Shown: positions 1-9,559, counted from the stretch's first letter. The stretch: DNA of 64,000 nucleotides from Maritimibacter fusiformis (GCF_008086115.1 NZ_VSIY01000009.1:186001-250000), one strand, 5' to 3'. Notes: generated by a model from the letters alone, not told the origin. Translations and numbers: made by a program.

Positions 1-1216
1 GGCACAGGCGCGAGCCATAGGCCCCGATCATCGCCGCCGCCTCGTCGGTGGTGATGCGCTGATAGCTGTGGGTCTTCAGGTATTTGCCAACCCAAAGCCC
101 GCCGGTATAGCGCCCGGCCTTCTTGGTCGGGAGTGTATGGTTGGTGCCGATCACCTTGTCGCCGTTGGCGACGTTGGTGCGCGGGCCGAGAAACAGCGCG
201 CCGTAGCTCGTCATGTTCTCGAGATACCAGTCGTCGCGGTCGGTCATCACCTGCACATGCTCATAGGCCATGTCATTGGCGACCGCGAGCATCTCGTCAT
301 GGTCGTCGCACAGGATCACGTCACCGAAATCGCGCCAGCTCACCGAGGCGGTGTTCGCGGTCGGCAGGATCTCGAGGATGCGGTCGATCTCGACCAGGGT
401 TTCCTCGGCCAGCCTGCGCGAATTGGTGATCAGGCAGGCGGGGCTGTTGTAGCCGTGTTCGGCCTGGCCCAGAAGGTCGGTGGCGCACATTTCCGCGTCG
501 ACCGTTTCGTCGGCGATCACCATGGTCTCGGTCGGACCGGCGAAGAGGTCGATGCCGACACGGCCGAAAAGCTGCCGCTTGGCCTCGGCAACAAAGGCAT
601 TGCCCGGCCCGACCAGCAGGTGCACCGGGTCGATGCTTTCGGTCCCCAGGGCCATCGCGCCGATCGCCTGGATACCGCCCAGGACATAGATTTCATGCGC
701 GCCGCCGATGTGCATCGCCGCGATCACCGCCGGGTTGGGTTCACCGTTGAACGGCGGCGTGGCGGCGACGATCCGGGGCACGCCCGCGACCTTGGCGGTG
801 GCCACCGACATATGCGCCGAGGCGACCATCGGGAACTTGCCGCCGGGCACGTAGCAGCCCACCGATTGCACCGGGATATTCTTGTGGCCCAGGATCACGC
901 CCGGCAGGGTTTCGACCTCGATGTCCTTCATCGAGTCGCGCTGGGCGCGGGCGAAGTTCACCACCTGCTCCTGCGCGAAGCGGATGTCTGCCATGTCACG
1001 CGGGCTGACCTTGGCCACGATCGCCTCGATCTCGGCTTCGCTCAGGCGATAGCTGTCGCGGTCGTAGTCGTCGAACTTGACCGCAAGCTCGCGCACCGCC
1101 GCATCGCCGCGGGCCTCGATATCGGCCAGCGTCGCGGCCACCACGTCACGCACCTTGGCGTCGTCCTCGACCTTTTCGGCCTCGGGTTTACTGCGTTTGA
1201 GATAGGTAATCGTCAT
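1..1216 (-). CDS. HisD-family dehydrogenase, HpsN-like (C-terminus cut by window edge)
   Basis: NAD-dependent dehydrogenase of the histidinol dehydrogenase family. About 405 residues are visible from the ATG at 1216; roughly the last 30, including the final catalytic His, lie outside the window. The family Zn ligands are seen in DLLGQAEHG, the catalytic Glu-His in AYEHVQ, and an Asp in GDKVIGTNH. The stretch [21 protein letters not shown] differs from true HisD (GPNHVLPT) and, from memory, resembles sulfopropanediol dehydrogenase HpsN. It is the last visible gene of the importer operon, 14 bp after the SnoaL-like gene, so a catabolic alcohol or sulfonate dehydrogenase is more likely than histidine biosynthesis. 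A second family member lies at 7964-9259. The substrate is inferred only as some imported hydroxylated compound. Confidence 0.8.
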   Translation of the reverse strand, partial: MTITYLKRSKPEAEKVEDDAKVRDVVAATLADIEARGDAAVRELAVKFDDYDRDSYRLSEAEIEAIVAKVSPRDMADIRFAQEQVVNFARAQRDSMKDIEVETLPGVILGHKNIPVQSVGCYVPGGKFPMVASAHMSVATAKVAGVPRIVAATPPFNGEPNPAVIAAMHIGGAHEIYVLGGIQAIGAMALGTESIDPVHLLVGPGNAFVAEAKRQLFGRVGIDLFAGPTETMVIADETVDAEMCATDLLGQAEHGYNSPACLITNSRRLAEETLVEIDRILEILPTANTASVSWRDFGDVILCDDHDEMLAVANDMAYEHVQVMTDRDDWYLENMTSYGALFLGPRTNVANGDKVIGTNHTLPTKKAGRYTGGLWVGKYLKTHSYQRITTDEAAAMIGAYGSRLC

Positions 1217-1230
1217 CTGTGCTGTCCTCG

Positions 1231-1716
1231 TTATACGGGTCGCGGCGGCGTTTTCTCGCCCCGGTCAAAACTCTCCCAGCCGTGGCCGTCGAACACGTCG
1301 ACGCCAAGCTGGGCCAATACATGCGGGAAATCGACCGACACCCAGTTGTCCGCGATCTTGCCGTCCTCGACCTTCCAGAAATCCATGTAGGGGATCGTCA
1401 CGCGCTTGCCGGTCGGGGCGATCCCCATGAAGCTGCCGGAATGCGTCGCCTCGATGTGGCCGAAACACGATGCCCAGCCGTCCTCGCAGATGAACCGTTC
1501 GGTCTTGTATTCCCGCTTTGTGAAGGCGGCGCGCAAGGGCAGCTGCCAGTTGGTGCGAAACGCCGCGAGTCCCGTCTTGGTGCCGCAGCCCCGGTTGCCC
1601 ATCCATCGGAAATCGTCGTGGAAATGAGCCGCCATGTCGTTGGAATTGGCGCCCAGCGCCGCCTCCATCCGAAGAATGACCTGGCGCGTGGCGTCGGCTT
1701 TTTCATCGGCGTTCAT
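1231..1716 (-). CDS. SnoaL/NTF2-like protein (single domain)
   Basis: A 161-residue cytoplasmic protein of the SnoaL-like ester/polyketide cyclase family within the NTF2 fold. The C-terminal signature [20 protein letters not shown] is typical of that family (ligand-pocket strands). No signal peptide or membrane segment is visible. Its ATG overlaps the stop of the upstream ATPase gene by 4 bp (ATGA), so it is translated with the transporter; the HisD-like gene follows 14 bp later. Members act as cyclases, isomerases or dehydratases, and many have no known reaction. A role in processing the imported substrate is inferred from position. A tandem two-domain relative is encoded at 6677-7834. Confidence 0.8.
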   Translation of the reverse strand: MNADEKADATRQVILRMEAALGANSNDMAAHFHDDFRWMGNRGCGTKTGLAAFRTNWQLPLRAAFTKREYKTERFICEDGWASCFGHIEATHSGSFMGIAPTGKRVTIPYMDFWKVEDGKIADNWVSVDFPHVLAQLGVDVFDGHGWESFDRGEKTPPRPV

Positions 1717-2768
1717 CGGTCGTCGATCCTTTCCCCGGATGCTGTATCGAACAGGTGGCAGATGCTGGCGGGGATGCGGGCATGCACGATGTCGCCGATT
1801 TCGGCCCGGTATTCCTTGTTGGTCTTGATCGACACCAACGCGCCGCCCAGACGCCAGGTGATCATCGACGCCTCGCCCAGCAACTCGATTGAATACATCG
1901 GCGCCGCGATCTGGCCCTGGTCCTCGACGATTTCGGCGTCCTCGGCACGAAAGCCCAGCGTGACGTTGCCCGAAGGTCCGGCGGGCAGGCCCTCGACATG
2001 GATGCCGTCGCCCTGAAACACGCCTTTTTCGAGCTTGCCTTCGACCAGGTTCATCGCCGGAGAGCCGATGAAACTGGCCACGAAGGTATTGGCGGGCGTG
2101 TCATAGATTTCGGTGGGGGTGCCGACCTGCTGGATCTTGCCGGCGTTCATCACCACGACCCGGTCGGCAAGCGTCATCGCCTCGATCTGGTCATGGGTCA
2201 CGTAGACCGTGGTGGTCTTGAGCTTGGATTGCAGGTTCTTGATCTGCGCCCGCGTGCTCACGCGCAGCTTGGCATCGAGGTTGGACAGGGGCTCGTCCAT
2301 CAGGAACACCGTCGGCTTGCGCACGATGGCGCGGCCGAGCGCAACGCGCTGGCGCTGGCCGCCCGACAGCTCCGCCGGGCGACGGTCCATGAAGTCCTGA
2401 AGTTCCACCATCTCGATGGCCTTCATCACCATGTCGCGGTGCTTTTCCTTCGGCACCTTCCGAACCCGCAGCGGAAAGCGGATGTTCTCGTAGACCGAGA
2501 GGTTCGGATAGAGCCCGTAGGACTGGAACACCATCGAGATGTCGCGGTCCTTGGGTTCGAGATTGTTGACCATGCGGTCGCCCAGCCAGATCTCACCCTC
2601 GGTGACATCCTCCAGCCCGGCGATCATGCGCATCGTGGTCGACTTGCCGCAGCCCGACGGCCCCAGCAGGACAAGGAATTCCTGGTCGGCAATGTCGAGG
2701 TCGAAATTGTCGACGCCGACGAAAGAGCCCCAACGCTTGTTGACGTTCTTGAGTTGCAGTCTGGCCAT
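1713..2768 (-). CDS. ABC importer ATPase, MalK/UgpC type
   Basis: A 351-residue ATPase energising the two permeases just upstream. Visible motifs are Walker [10 protein letters not shown] (residues about 37-45), Q-loop FQSYGLYP, signature LSGGQRQR, Walker [14 protein letters not shown] and the switch His in VTHDQIEAM. A C-terminal regulatory extension of about 110 residues, as in MalK/UgpC, contains FRAEDAEIV. The gene starts 13 bp after the permease stop and overlaps the SnoaL-like gene by 4 bp. Family knowledge gives import of sugars, polyols or glycerol phosphates; the actual substrate is unknown. Confidence 0.92.
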   Translation of the reverse strand: MARLQLKNVNKRWGSFVGVDNFDLDIADQEFLVLLGPSGCGKSTTMRMIAGLEDVTEGEIWLGDRMVNNLEPKDRDISMVFQSYGLYPNLSVYENIRFPLRVRKVPKEKHRDMVMKAIEMVELQDFMDRRPAELSGGQRQRVALGRAIVRKPTVFLMDEPLSNLDAKLRVSTRAQIKNLQSKLKTTTVYVTHDQIEAMTLADRVVVMNAGKIQQVGTPTEIYDTPANTFVASFIGSPAMNLVEGKLEKGVFQGDGIHVEGLPAGPSGNVTLGFRAEDAEIVEDQGQIAAPMYSIELLGEASMITWRLGGALVSIKTNKEYRAEIGDIVHARIPASICHLFDTASGERIDDR

Positions 2769-2781
2769 CGGTCAGGCCTCC

Positions 2782-3663
2782 TTATCCCTTGACGGCGCCG
2801 GCGGTCAGGCCGCTGACGATCTGGCGTTGGAAGAACAGAATGAGTGCGAACAGCGGCACGATCGCGGAAACCACGGCGGCCACCGCATACATCACCTTGC
2901 CCTCTTCCTGGGTCGAGCCGAGGAAGCTGTTGATCTTCGGGATCATCGTCGCGTTCTCCTGTGTCAGGAGCATCGAGGTGACGGTGAAGTCGTTGTAGGC
3001 AAGCAGGAAGCTGAACAGCCCAGTGGTGATCACGCCCGGCCACATGACCGGGATGATCGCCAGCCGGAACGCCTGGAACCGGGTGCAGCCATCGACCATC
3101 GCGGCCTCGTCCAGATCCTTCGGGATCGACAGGAAGAACGAGTGCAGCATCCACAGCGTGAACGGCTGGTTGATCGCGACCAGCACGATGATCGTGGTCG
3201 GCAGGAACCCCCAGATGTTGAGTTGGAAGAACGGCAGCAGGTAGCCCGACACCAGCGTCACATGCGGCATGGCGCGAAACACCAGCGCCGCCATCAGAAG
3301 CCAGAAGGTGTATTTGAACCCCGACCGCGCCAGCGCATAGCCGCCAAGCGTGCCCAGCGTCAGCGAGATGATCACGACGAACAGGGTAACGATCGCGGTA
3401 TTGACCACGGAGCGCCAGAATTCCTGCTGGATCCAGGCGCCTTCATAGCCGGCCAGTGTGAAGGCGCTGCCGTGCTGGCGTTGGGTGACCGGTCCGGTGA
3501 TCGCGTTCATCCAGTCGGCGCGCGAAAAGAAATCGCCCTCGACCTTGAACGAACCCCACATGGTCCACAGGAACGGAAAGGCCGCAACGACCAGCCAGAA
3601 CAGCACGAACACGGTGGACAGCATGACCAGCGACGGAGGCTTTCTTTTGGCGAGACTTGACAT
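2782..3663 (-). CDS. ABC importer permease, MalG type
   Basis: A 293-residue inner-membrane permease with about six transmembrane segments; the first follows a short basic N-terminus (MSSLAKRKPPSL). The EAA loop that contacts the ATPase is seen as DEAAMVDGCTRFQAFRLAI. The C-terminus (FFQRQIVSGLTAGAVKG) is typical of MalG-type permeases. It has a longer periplasmic loop after the first helix than minimal family members. It lies 12 bp after the MalF-type permease and 13 bp before the ATPase, so the three form one transcription unit on the minus strand. Confidence 0.92.
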   Translation of the reverse strand: MSSLAKRKPPSLVMLSTVFVLFWLVVAAFPFLWTMWGSFKVEGDFFSRADWMNAITGPVTQRQHGSAFTLAGYEGAWIQQEFWRSVVNTAIVTLFVVIISLTLGTLGGYALARSGFKYTFWLLMAALVFRAMPHVTLVSGYLLPFFQLNIWGFLPTTIIVLVAINQPFTLWMLHSFFLSIPKDLDEAAMVDGCTRFQAFRLAIIPVMWPGVITTGLFSFLLAYNDFTVTSMLLTQENATMIPKINSFLGSTQEEGKVMYAVAAVVSAIVPLFALILFFQRQIVSGLTAGAVKG

Positions 3664-3675
3664 TGGCGGCTTCCC

Positions 3676-4704
3676 TCAGGTCTTGCGGTTGAATTCGCGC
3701 CAGTTGCGGCGCAGCACCGGCAGAAGCAGGATGATCACGCCGATGATGGTCAGCATCGACGTTGCGGCGGCCGATCCGAACAGCGGCGATTCCGCGGCGC
3801 GCAGATCGTTGTAGATCAGATAGCTCAGCGAGGTCGCGCTGGCCGCGGCCGAGAAGCCGATGATCGGCTCGAACACCCGGAAGTTGTCCATCAGTTGCAT
3901 CAGCGCGATGAAGGTCGCGAGCGGCATGAGATAGGGAATGGTCACGAACCTCACCCGCTCCCAGCGGCTGGCGCCATCGACCATGGCGGATTCCAGCGTG
4001 TCCTGCGGCACGGTCTGAAGACCGGCGTAGAACACCACGAAGGCGAACGGCGCCGAATGCCAGACGCCATAGACGAACAGCGTCACCCACGTCAGCGCCG
4101 GCGAGGCCTTGAGCGACAGGCTCGGATCGGAAAACAGCGCCTGAAGCGCCGCCCCGATGATCCCGCGCGAGTCGATCATCCAGAACAGGACCAGCGACCC
4201 GACCAGGGGCGTGACGATCATCGGCAACAGCGAGAAGAAGATCACCGGACCCTTCAGAAACCTCGGGATCGAGTTCACGACCAGCGCGATGATGAAGCCC
4301 AGGATGATGACAAGGGGGGTGACGATGAAGGTATAGGCCAGCGTGAAGATCAGCGCCTTGTAGAACGGCAGGTTCATGATCCGGGTGCGGATTTCCGTGA
4401 AGTTGTCGCTGGTGGCGAAGATCTCGGTGATCTCGTCGAAAGCGAGGTGGCTGGCGTTGGTATAGGTGCCCAGTCCGTTGTAACGCCCGGCGGGCTTCTC
4501 GGCGCGCAGGTCGGCCATCGCGGCGGAGTCGACACTGACTTCGGCGGTGCAGCCGAACGGGCCGCAGGTTTCGGTCTCGATCAGGATCTGCTCGTGCTCG
4601 ATGAACAGCGACTGATACCCGACCGACAGGATCGGCAACGCGATGAAGAGGATCATCGCCAGGAGCGACGGCCAGATGAAGGCCATGAAGGTCTTGTGTG
4701 GCAT
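3676..4704 (-). CDS. ABC importer permease, MalF type
   Basis: A 342-residue inner-membrane permease with six or seven predicted helices. The EAA loop reads ESAMVDGASRWERVRFV. Between the first two helices there is an insert of about 90 residues containing two Cys (ETCGPFGCTAEV), which may form a periplasmic disulfide; this is larger than in minimal sugar permeases. It pairs with the MalG-type permease 12 bp downstream. A GC-rich hairpin separates it from the binding protein gene, which should lower permease expression relative to the binding protein. Confidence 0.92.
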   Translation of the reverse strand: MPHKTFMAFIWPSLLAMILFIALPILSVGYQSLFIEHEQILIETETCGPFGCTAEVSVDSAAMADLRAEKPAGRYNGLGTYTNASHLAFDEITEIFATSDNFTEIRTRIMNLPFYKALIFTLAYTFIVTPLVIILGFIIALVVNSIPRFLKGPVIFFSLLPMIVTPLVGSLVLFWMIDSRGIIGAALQALFSDPSLSLKASPALTWVTLFVYGVWHSAPFAFVVFYAGLQTVPQDTLESAMVDGASRWERVRFVTIPYLMPLATFIALMQLMDNFRVFEPIIGFSAAASATSLSYLIYNDLRAAESPLFGSAAATSMLTIIGVIILLLPVLRRNWREFNRKT

Positions 4705-4762
4705 GAAGTCCTCCTGCCGCGCGGACGGCGGGCGCAGAGCATGGGGTCATCGAGGGGCAGAG

Positions 4763-4787
4763 GCAGGGGGCGCCGCGCGCCCCCTGC
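4763..4787 (-). terminator. Intercistronic hairpin after the binding protein gene
   Basis: A perfect 11-bp GC-rich stem with a 3-nt loop (arms 4763-4773 and 4777-4787) lies 10 nt beyond the binding-protein stop. No U-run follows, so it is more likely an mRNA stabiliser or partial terminator than a full stop. Confidence 0.7.
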
Positions 4788-4796
4788 TCGGGCAAT

Positions 4797-6035
4797 CTAG
4801 TTCAGAAAGCCCGCTTCGGTCGCGGCGGTCGTGTAGGCCGCGGTCACGTCGGCCAGCGCCTGTTCGGCGCTTTCCTTGCCTTGCAGGAATTCCGCCAGGT
4901 TGTCGCCCAGCGCGGTGTGCAGCAGCCCCATGTAGGGCAACATCGGATAGGGACGTGCACCCGCCTGCAGATCGGCGATCACGCCAGAGGCGGCCTTTGT
5001 CGGCTCATAGCCGTCGATCAGCCACACGGCGGCGTCGAGGTTCTCGGCCATCATCTCGGGCGACAGCCCGTTCATCATCGCGCGGAACGAGGCTTCGGCG
5101 TCTTCATCCGAGATGTTCTTGGCGATGGTGAAGCCGTCCCACCAAAGTGCGGCAGACGGGATCGTGTTGTCACCGATCGTCGGTGCGGCGGCGAACGAGG
5201 TGGCTTTTGCGATGTCCGGGGCCGGGCCGGACTCGTCGATCATCGCACCGGCGCGTGAACCCCAGGCGATGGTCAGGGCAACCTCGCCCGCCTCCCAGAC
5301 CGGCTTGGTCGAGTTGCTGTCGTAGGTGACCCAGTCGGCGCTCATGTAGTCGACCATGCGCTTCATGTTCTCGAGAACCAGAAGCCCGTCGGCGTTGTCG
5401 ATTGCCAGCTTGGCCGAGCCCGGCTCGAAGAAGTCGTTGCCGGTGCCGAGATACATGTTGACGAATTCCGCCGCGAGGTTCCATCCCGGCATGAAGTTCG
5501 ACGAGATCGGCGTTTCCATCACCCCCGCCTCGCGCAGCATTTCGGCGGCCGCGAACATATCCTCGTAGCTCGTGGGCACTGCAATGCCGTTCGCTGACAG
5601 GATGTCTTCGCGATACTGGAGGTGCTGGGCGTTGGCCATGAACGCGATCGCCATGATCTTGCCGTCGACCACGATCTTCTGGCTGTCGAGAAGCTGATCG
5701 CCCCACTTCGCGACATATTCGTCGAGCGGGCGGATCAGGTCGTCGTTCAGCAGAGGCACGATCGAGTTCGTCGCCACCACGGCGACGGTGTAGCTGGCGG
5801 GATTCGTGGTCAGCGCCGGAACCTGAACGTTCTTGTGTTCCTCGGTCTGGTTCTTGGTCACCTCGACGGTGGCGCTGGCGCATTTCTCGGCCCATTCGGC
5901 AACCGCGTGCAGCGCCGCGAAGTCGTTCGACAGAATGCGGACCGAGCCGCTTTCGATGCCGCAATCGGCCCACGCGCCGCCCGCCGTCGCCAGCAGCACG
6001 CCGGCCGCGACAGTCGATTTCAACTTGAAGTTCAT
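4797..6035 (-). CDS. ABC importer periplasmic substrate-binding protein (sugar type)
   Basis: A 412-residue extracellular solute-binding protein, first gene of the importer operon. The N-terminus MNFKLKSTVAAGVLLATAGGAWA is a Sec signal peptide cleaved near residue 23. The mature protein has the layout of family 1 solute-binding proteins, with a C-terminal ILDE-like helical part. Two Cys occur early (DCGIES and EKCASA). The promoter region upstream holds a 16-bp site that recurs before other genes of this region. The ligand cannot be read from sequence; the neighbouring SnoaL-like and HisD-like enzymes suggest a hydroxylated small organic molecule rather than a common sugar. Confidence 0.9.
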   Translation of the reverse strand: MNFKLKSTVAAGVLLATAGGAWADCGIESGSVRILSNDFAALHAVAEWAEKCASATVEVTKNQTEEHKNVQVPALTTNPASYTVAVVATNSIVPLLNDDLIRPLDEYVAKWGDQLLDSQKIVVDGKIMAIAFMANAQHLQYREDILSANGIAVPTSYEDMFAAAEMLREAGVMETPISSNFMPGWNLAAEFVNMYLGTGNDFFEPGSAKLAIDNADGLLVLENMKRMVDYMSADWVTYDSNSTKPVWEAGEVALTIAWGSRAGAMIDESGPAPDIAKATSFAAAPTIGDNTIPSAALWWDGFTIAKNISDEDAEASFRAMMNGLSPEMMAENLDAAVWLIDGYEPTKAASGVIADLQAGARPYPMLPYMGLLHTALGDNLAEFLQGKESAEQALADVTAAYTTAATEAGFLN

Positions 6036-6154
6036 TCCGGTTTCTCCCGTCAGTTCGTAGCGCCGCGTTTGCCGCCAGCGGCGGTCCCGTGCGCATTTCT
6101 ATTCAGTCTCCCCGGCCAGATACCTTGCCCGGCAGAAGATCAGGGTAGCGATAT

Positions 6155-6170
6155 TTGACTACGATTGCAA
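6155..6170 (-). promoter_or_regulatory. Candidate LacI-type operator, site A
   Basis: On the minus strand the 16-mer is TTGCAATCGTAGTCAA, with a central CG. It matches site C at 13 of 16 positions and overlaps a possible -35 element of the binding protein gene. The regulator is not identified. Confidence 0.5.
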
Positions 6171-6594
6171 TTCCTACTTTTCTCATGCACGAAACATGCG
6201 AAAGCTGGTGGACCGGGCGGTGGATGTGACTGCCACGCCAACAGATTTCGCCCGCATCAGATTGGATACGGCGATCATGCCAATTGGCTGCGGGGTCGAT
6301 TTCAGACACGGCAAAACGCACGGACTCCACTTCGATCCCCCGGCACCGAAAGTGGAAGACTTCGCCGAAAAGCCGCCCTTTCGCCGTGCTTTCTTTCATT
6401 TACAGGTGTTTTTTCAGCTATTTGGCGACGAAACTACTGCCACGCGTTCCCACGACGGACCGCCGTCAGCCCTGCCAGGGACCGAATCGCGCCGTTAAAA
6501 CACGACTGTGCAACCCCAACGTGACCGCGCCGTTCGGCATCCGCACCCCATTCGCCTGCCCGGCCGGTTGCGGCCCGAATTCCGAATGTGATTG

Positions 6595-6610
6595 TTGCAT
6601 TCGTATTCCT
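6595..6610 (+). promoter_or_regulatory. Candidate LacI-type operator, site B
   Basis: The plus-strand 16-mer TTGCATTCGTATTCCT matches site A at 12 of 16 positions. An overlapping inverted repeat CGAATG-N9-CATTCG spans 6583-6603. It lies 67 bp upstream of the tandem SnoaL gene. Confidence 0.45.
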
Positions 6611-6676
6611 TTCATGCTCCAGTATCGTCGAAACAACCCCCGACCGGATTCCCACCAGACCTGACAGGAAAGCGAT

Positions 6677-7834
6677 ATGGCAACCAAGGACGAGGGGCCC
6701 GAGAGCCCCGCCAGAACACCGAAACACGCAGTTCTCCAGGTCGAGCGACGCGACTTTGTCGACCTTGTTCCCGAGAACCGCGAACGCGCGCAGCCGATGC
6801 AGGGGTTCGACCCGATCTATACCGACATCGTGGACTATATCGTGCGCTGCACGCACCGGATCTGGGACGAGCGCGATGTCGGCCTGATCTACACTCACTA
6901 TACGCACAACTGCGTCGTCTATCACGCCACGGGCACGATCTATAACCGCGAGGACGTGGTGCATGACACGATCAAGCGGATGTTCATGCTGCCCGAGCGG
7001 CGCGGCATGGCCACCCAGGTGATCTGGAACGGGAACGACAAGGACGGATTCTATACCTCGCACCTCGTGACCGGCTCCGGGCGCCACACCCAGCCGGGCA
7101 TCTACGGCAAGCCGACCGGGCGCACCTTCGTCGCGCGCACCATTGCCGACTGCATGGTCCACGCCAACAAGATCTACCGCGAATGGCTGGTGGTCGACAC
7201 GATGGCGCAGGTCAAACAGATCGGGCTCGACCCGCAGGCCTATGCCGAGGATCTCGCCCGGCCCTATTTCGAGAAAGGTCTGCTGGCCATCGACATGGGC
7301 GAAAACCGCCGGCTGATCGGGCAATACCCGCCCGAGACCAAACCCGACACCTCGATCGCCAACACCGATCTGGAACGCGAGGTTCTGGAGTGGCTGCACG
7401 AGATTCACAACCGGCGCATGTTCGGCAAGATCCGCGAGGTCTATGCCCCCACGGTCCAGTATCATGGCCCGCTGATGAAGGAACTCTATGGCCACGGCGC
7501 GGTGACGCACCAGACTGTCGGTCTCTATGCCTCGATCCCGGACGGGTTCTTCATGCCGCAGCACATCTGCTCAACCCCCTGCGACGAGGGCGGCACCAAG
7601 GTTGCGGTGCGCTGGTTGATCGAGGGGCACCACCTCGGCTGGGGTGTTCTGGAAGAGCTTGGCGCGCCCACCGGCAAGCGCCTGCAGGTCATGGGCATGA
7701 CGCATTTCCACATCAAGGACGGCAAGGTCGTCGACGACTGGACCAACTACGACGAGATGTCGCTTCTGATGCAGGTGAAGCTGGCGCAGATGGCCGACCG
7801 CGACTCGGCGGTTCTTGTCGACGACGAAGCCTGA
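6677..7834 (+). CDS. Tandem SnoaL/NTF2-like protein (two domains)
   Basis: A 385-residue cytoplasmic protein made of two successive SnoaL/NTF2-like domains, roughly residues 30-190 and 225-380. The second ends in HFHIKDGKVVDDWTNYDEMS, the usual family signature, also seen in the 161-residue relative at 1231-1716. The first carries a matching start (DIVDYIVRCTHRIWDERDVG) and the two halves look like a duplication. AGGAAAG lies 6 nt before the ATG. It is divergent from the importer operon and has a candidate operator in front, so co-regulation is likely. Function is unknown; a cyclase, isomerase or dehydratase of the imported compound is an inference. Confidence 0.8.
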   Translation: MATKDEGPESPARTPKHAVLQVERRDFVDLVPENRERAQPMQGFDPIYTDIVDYIVRCTHRIWDERDVGLIYTHYTHNCVVYHATGTIYNREDVVHDTIKRMFMLPERRGMATQVIWNGNDKDGFYTSHLVTGSGRHTQPGIYGKPTGRTFVARTIADCMVHANKIYREWLVVDTMAQVKQIGLDPQAYAEDLARPYFEKGLLAIDMGENRRLIGQYPPETKPDTSIANTDLEREVLEWLHEIHNRRMFGKIREVYAPTVQYHGPLMKELYGHGAVTHQTVGLYASIPDGFFMPQHICSTPCDEGGTKVAVRWLIEGHHLGWGVLEELGAPTGKRLQVMGMTHFHIKDGKVVDDWTNYDEMSLLMQVKLAQMADRDSAVLVDDEA

Positions 7835-7926
7835 CAACACCGCGTGGCGCGGTTGCGGATCGGGGCGGGGTGTCGCACGCGCGTAGCTTGGCGGTGACGT
7901 TGCCAGCCCTGCGCATCGCGCAGGTT

Positions 7927-7957
7927 TCCGATCCCGCGCAAAAGCCGCGGGATCGGA
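7927..7957. terminator. Bidirectional terminator hairpin between convergent genes
   Basis: A perfect 12-bp stem with a 7-nt loop lies between the stops of the tandem SnoaL gene (plus) and the second HisD-like gene (minus). No long U-run follows on either strand. Confidence 0.65.
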
Positions 7958-7963
7958 CCATGT

Positions 7964-9259
7964 TCACTCTGCCGTCGCCTGAAGGCGGTCCAGCCGGATC
8001 TGCGCGGCGCGGCGATGCCCGTCGAGCCCTTCGCTGGCGCTTTGGCGCACCGCCGGCGGTGCGACCTGGCGCACGCCTTCGGGTTCAAGCCATTGATGCG
8101 TCGCAACCTTCATGTAGGCCCCGACCCACAAGCCGCCGGTATAGCGCCCCGCCGCCATCGTCGGCAGCGTGTGGTTGGTGCCGCAGCACTTGTCGGAATA
8201 GACCACGCTGGCCATCTCGCCGATGAACAGCGATCCGTAGTTACGCAGTTTCTGCGCCAGCGCATGCGCATCGGCGGTGTGGATCTGAAGATGCTCGGCG
8301 GCGATGTGGTCGGAATAGGCGATCATCGCCGCCTCGTCGTCGCAGACCGCGATTTCGCCGTAGTCGCGCCAGGCCTGGGCGGCGGTTTCGGCGGTCGCGA
8401 GGTCATGCAACTGGCGCGCCACCTCGTCCTCGACCGCCTGCGCCAGCGCCGCGTCGGTGGTGATCAGCCCGACACGGGTGCGCACGTCATGCTCGGCCTG
8501 GGCCAGAAGATCGGTGGCGATCATCTCGGCGTCGCCGGTCCGGTCGGCGAGGATGTAGATCTCGGACGGGCCGGCCAGCTGGTCGATGCCTACCGGGCCG
8601 AACACCTGACGCTTGGCCTCGTTCACGAAGGCGTTGCCTGGACCGACGATCTTGTTCACCGCCGGCACGGTTTCGGTCCCGAAGGCCATCGCCGCAATCG
8701 CCTGCGCCCCACCGATGCGGAAGATCCGGTCGGCGCCGGACAGGTGGCAACCCGCGATCATCGCCCGGTGCGCGTTCGGCGGCAGGCAGGCGATGACCTC
8801 GTCGACACCCGCGACCTTGGCCGGAACGATGGTCATCACCGGCGCGGACAACAGCGGATAGCGTCCCCCCGGCACGTAGCAGCCAACCCGTTCGATCGGC
8901 AGGATACGGTGGCCAAGGTGCACGCCGTCGCGGATCTCGATCTCGAGCGGCAGCATCGTGGCGAGTTGCGCCTCGGCAAAGCGGCGGACGTTGTCGATGG
9001 CAAATTCGGTGTCGGCGCGGGTCTGGGGATCGAGTTCGTCGACGGCGGCACGCCGCTCATCCGGCCCGACCTCGAAGGCCGTCAGGTCGCTGCCGTCGAA
9101 CCTGGCGGCAAACTCGGCCACCGCGGCATCGCCACGGCTGCGCACCGCGGCGAGCACGTCGCTCACGGTCGTCTGGATGTCCGACATTCCCGAAACCGAT
9201 GTGTCCTGCGGCGCCCGGATCTGGCGGACGCCCGCGATGGGCAATGGGCTGGTTGGCAT
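7964..9259 (-). CDS. HisD-family dehydrogenase, HpsN-like (complete)
   Basis: A 431-residue NAD-dependent dehydrogenase of the histidinol dehydrogenase family. The start at 9259 is chosen because AAAGGA lies 6-7 nt upstream; an upstream extension is in frame but has no such site. Family catalytic residues are all present: Zn ligands in LLAQAEHD, Glu-His in AAEHLQ, Asp in YSDKCCGTNH and the terminal His in EGLDGHRRAA. The stretch [21 protein letters not shown] matches the truncated paralog at the window start and differs from biosynthetic HisD. It stands alone on the minus strand with candidate operators upstream. A step of the same unknown catabolic route is inferred. Confidence 0.82.
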   Translation of the reverse strand: MPTSPLPIAGVRQIRAPQDTSVSGMSDIQTTVSDVLAAVRSRGDAAVAEFAARFDGSDLTAFEVGPDERRAAVDELDPQTRADTEFAIDNVRRFAEAQLATMLPLEIEIRDGVHLGHRILPIERVGCYVPGGRYPLLSAPVMTIVPAKVAGVDEVIACLPPNAHRAMIAGCHLSGADRIFRIGGAQAIAAMAFGTETVPAVNKIVGPGNAFVNEAKRQVFGPVGIDQLAGPSEIYILADRTGDAEMIATDLLAQAEHDVRTRVGLITTDAALAQAVEDEVARQLHDLATAETAAQAWRDYGEIAVCDDEAAMIAYSDHIAAEHLQIHTADAHALAQKLRNYGSLFIGEMASVVYSDKCCGTNHTLPTMAAGRYTGGLWVGAYMKVATHQWLEPEGVRQVAPPAVRQSASEGLDGHRRAAQIRLDRLQATAE

Positions 9260-9325
9260 GTCGTATCCTTTCATGTTTGGGGTGCTGGTGCGGCTCGACT
9301 CAACTACTAGTCCAAAACCGGCTTT

Positions 9326-9341
9326 TTGCAAACGTTATCAA
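9326..9341 (+). promoter_or_regulatory. Candidate LacI-type operator, site C
   Basis: The 16-mer TTGCAAACGTTATCAA is an imperfect palindrome (6 of 8 positions per half) around a central CG, 67 bp upstream of the second HisD-like gene. It matches site A at 13 of 16 positions. Confidence 0.55.
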
Positions 9342-9559
9342 TCACGATACTTGCGGTGAAATCCAAGCGTTGAAGCAGCAAACCGTGCGCTTGGCACTTT
9401 GCGCCCGGGTGCGCCATCGGCGCGTGACAGGTCATCCTGTCTGCGTAATGAGAGAATTCAGGCGATTATGGGTAAAGGCGCCTGCGTGCCGATGCGCCAC
9501 TCGGCGTGACCTGCCAGAAATCGGCCAAGCCCGCCCCGGTGGCAACATGCGAGAAAACC

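Larger units (their letters stand above)
6036..6676. promoter_or_regulatory. Divergent promoter region of the importer operon and the tandem SnoaL gene
   Basis: A 641-bp region between divergent genes with no convincing coding sequence. It contains two copies of a 16-bp CG-centred motif (6155-6170 and 6595-6610), each nearest one of the two divergent genes. On the minus strand, TTGCAA inside the first copy with TACCCT about 17 bp further on could act as a weak -35/-10 pair. The middle part (about 6200-6550) shows nothing I can assign. Confidence 0.55.

Noticed and set aside
6103-6399. Short minus-strand frame in the divergent promoter region
   Set aside because: No Shine-Dalgarno sequence or family resemblance, and it overlaps a candidate operator upstream of the binding protein gene.
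1-9259. The two HisD-family genes as histidine biosynthesis hisD
   Set aside because: They are paralogs in a transport/catabolism setting, no other his gene is present, and the GTNHTLPT...[10 protein letters not shown] stretch differs from biosynthetic HisD.
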